Of a stretch of DNA of 6,067 bases, positions 5,364 to 6,067 are shown piece by piece. Below the pieces are notes generated by a model that worked only from the letters and a program-made list of their open reading frames with translations, was not told the DNA's origin and made no database searches. Where the stretch lies: positions 1 through 6,067 of the forward strand of contig VXXH01000615.1 of the NCBI GenBank assembly GCA_009835515.1, given 5' to 3'. The translations under genes and the position numbers were made by a program. The DNA is from Candidatus Poribacteria bacterium. Lineage in GTDB: Bacteria > Poribacteria > WGA-4E > WGA-3G. How positions within the stretch are numbered: position 1 is the first letter of the stretch; each line of letters starts with the position of its first letter.

Positions 5364-6067
5364 TTATAAGCGAAGGTCTAACTCAATCAGCTGCCAATAG
5401 ACAATCTTCCAATCTGACCCTTCACGGCGGAACTCAAACGTACAATGTGCTTTGAGTTCTCTCAGATCCCGTTGCTCTCCTTTTTCCGCGTTTACATCAA
5501 GTCGAAGTGTTACTGCCATTTTACGGGCATGTGTCACATCTACCTCTATATCATTGAATATGAATTCAAGTAAGACGTATTCCTCAAAAAGTTGTGTTAT
5601 CGCCGGAACGACATCTTCATAATTTTCGGGAATAATACCTGATGCGACACCGAAGAGTGTAGCAGGGTCGTCTGCAGCGACGTAAGTCTCCGAAAAGAGT
5701 GCCCGGATCGCTTCAATGTTCTCCATATCCAGGGATTCAAGGAGGTCGGAAAAATTGTCAAAGAATTCTTGGATCTCCACTGCTGGATCCTTCAGTGGTG
5801 TCAAAGCAACATCCACAACTAAGCGTTCCTGATTGAGCACGAACGGTTCGTTATAGGGTTTGTAATCTGCATCTTCAACAATTAGCGTGTGCGCATCACC
5901 GTAAACAATACCTTGAAAAGAGTAGATCCCCTCCACACCAGTTTCAACTGACGACTCTAACAGTTTTACAATAGCCCCCGGAATAGGGTTTCCTGTCCCA
6001 GCATCGGTAATGGTGCCAGAAACTGTACCGTACTCAAGCACGACCGGGTTTTCAGGTTCAGGTTCAG
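5364..6067 (-). CDS. Modular protein, carboxypeptidase-regulatory-like domain plus NTF2/SnoaL-like domain (5' end outside window)
   Basis: The reading frame stays open to the right edge, so the gene is cut at its 5' end and 233 residues are visible. Numbering from the first whole codon (6065-6063): residues 1-8 are a Pro/Glu linker, EPEPENPV. About 12-90 form a beta-sandwich-like domain with VSGTITD and GAIVKL, resembling the carboxypeptidase regulatory-like family seen in secreted and surface proteins. About 97-231 resemble an NTF2/SnoaL-like alpha+beta domain, with a helical start rich in Phe, Leu and Glu and a final strand pair ending in DWKIVYWQL. No enzyme active site is recognised. A GTG at 6041 could be read as a start, but the in-frame Pro-Glu repeat upstream argues it is an internal valine. 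A signal peptide or lipobox would be expected outside the window if it is exported; that is inference. Its stop lies at the edge of the REP-like repeat, facing rsmA. Confidence 0.75.
   Translation of the reverse strand, partial: EPEPENPVVLEYGTVSGTITDAGTGNPIPGAIVKLLESSVETGVEGIYSFQGIVYGDAHTLIVEDADYKPYNEPFVLNQERLVVDVALTPLKDPAVEIQEFFDNFSDLLESLDMENIEAIRALFSETYVAADDPATLFGVASGIIPENYEDVVPAITQLFEEYVLLEFIFNDIEVDVTHARKMAVTLRLDVNAEKGEQRDLRELKAHCTFEFRREGSDWKIVYWQLIELDLRL

Noticed and set aside
6039..6041. GTG as the start of the right-hand minus-strand gene
   Set aside because: The frame remains open upstream to the window edge and encodes an EPEPEN linker, which suggests real coding sequence before the GTG.

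Overview
This 6,067-base window looks like bacterial chromosome of mid-range GC by eye. It carries housekeeping genes for nucleotide, coenzyme A and ribosome metabolism. A Uma2-family gene with a coiled-coil tail, short heptanucleotide repeats, REP-like palindromes and a proline/glutamate-linked modular protein fit an uncultured lineage such as Candidatus Poribacteria or a relative. That placement is a low-confidence inference; no rRNA or other phylogenetic marker was compared.

Layout. (1) Positions 12-782, minus strand: a complete classical short-chain dehydrogenase/reductase (SDR). (2) Positions 783-1113: a divergent control region. It holds a TTGACA-18-TATAAT promoter reading left into the SDR gene, a 7-bp inverted repeat over that promoter's predicted start, five tandem 7-bp units, and a TTGACA-17-TAAAAT promoter reading right. 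(3) Positions 1114-5218, plus strand: five closely spaced genes, probably one operon, in the order four-cluster ferredoxin, gmk, Uma2-family protein, coaBC, rsmA. Gaps are about 11-21 bases, with no terminator seen between them. (4) Positions 5219-5363: a convergent intergenic region with a 32-bp tandem repeat containing REP-like palindromes. (5) Positions 5364-6067, minus strand: the 3' part of a gene that enters from beyond the right edge. It encodes a Pro-Glu linker, a carboxypeptidase-regulatory-like beta domain and an NTF2/SnoaL-like domain.

How the genes fit together. gmk makes GDP from GMP, coaBC makes 4'-phosphopantetheine for coenzyme A, and rsmA dimethylates 16S rRNA; all three are growth-linked functions. 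In many bacteria the order is gmk-rpoZ-coaBC. Here no rpoZ (RNA polymerase omega) is seen, and a Uma2-family PD-(D/E)xK-fold protein sits in that slot. The ferredoxin at the operon head would couple an iron-sulfur protein to this set, but no redox partner is visible.

I see no tRNA, rRNA, CRISPR array, transposase gene or complete defence system. The points most worth a second look are the Uma2 gene in the rpoZ slot, the REP-like repeats, and the palindrome over the SDR promoter.
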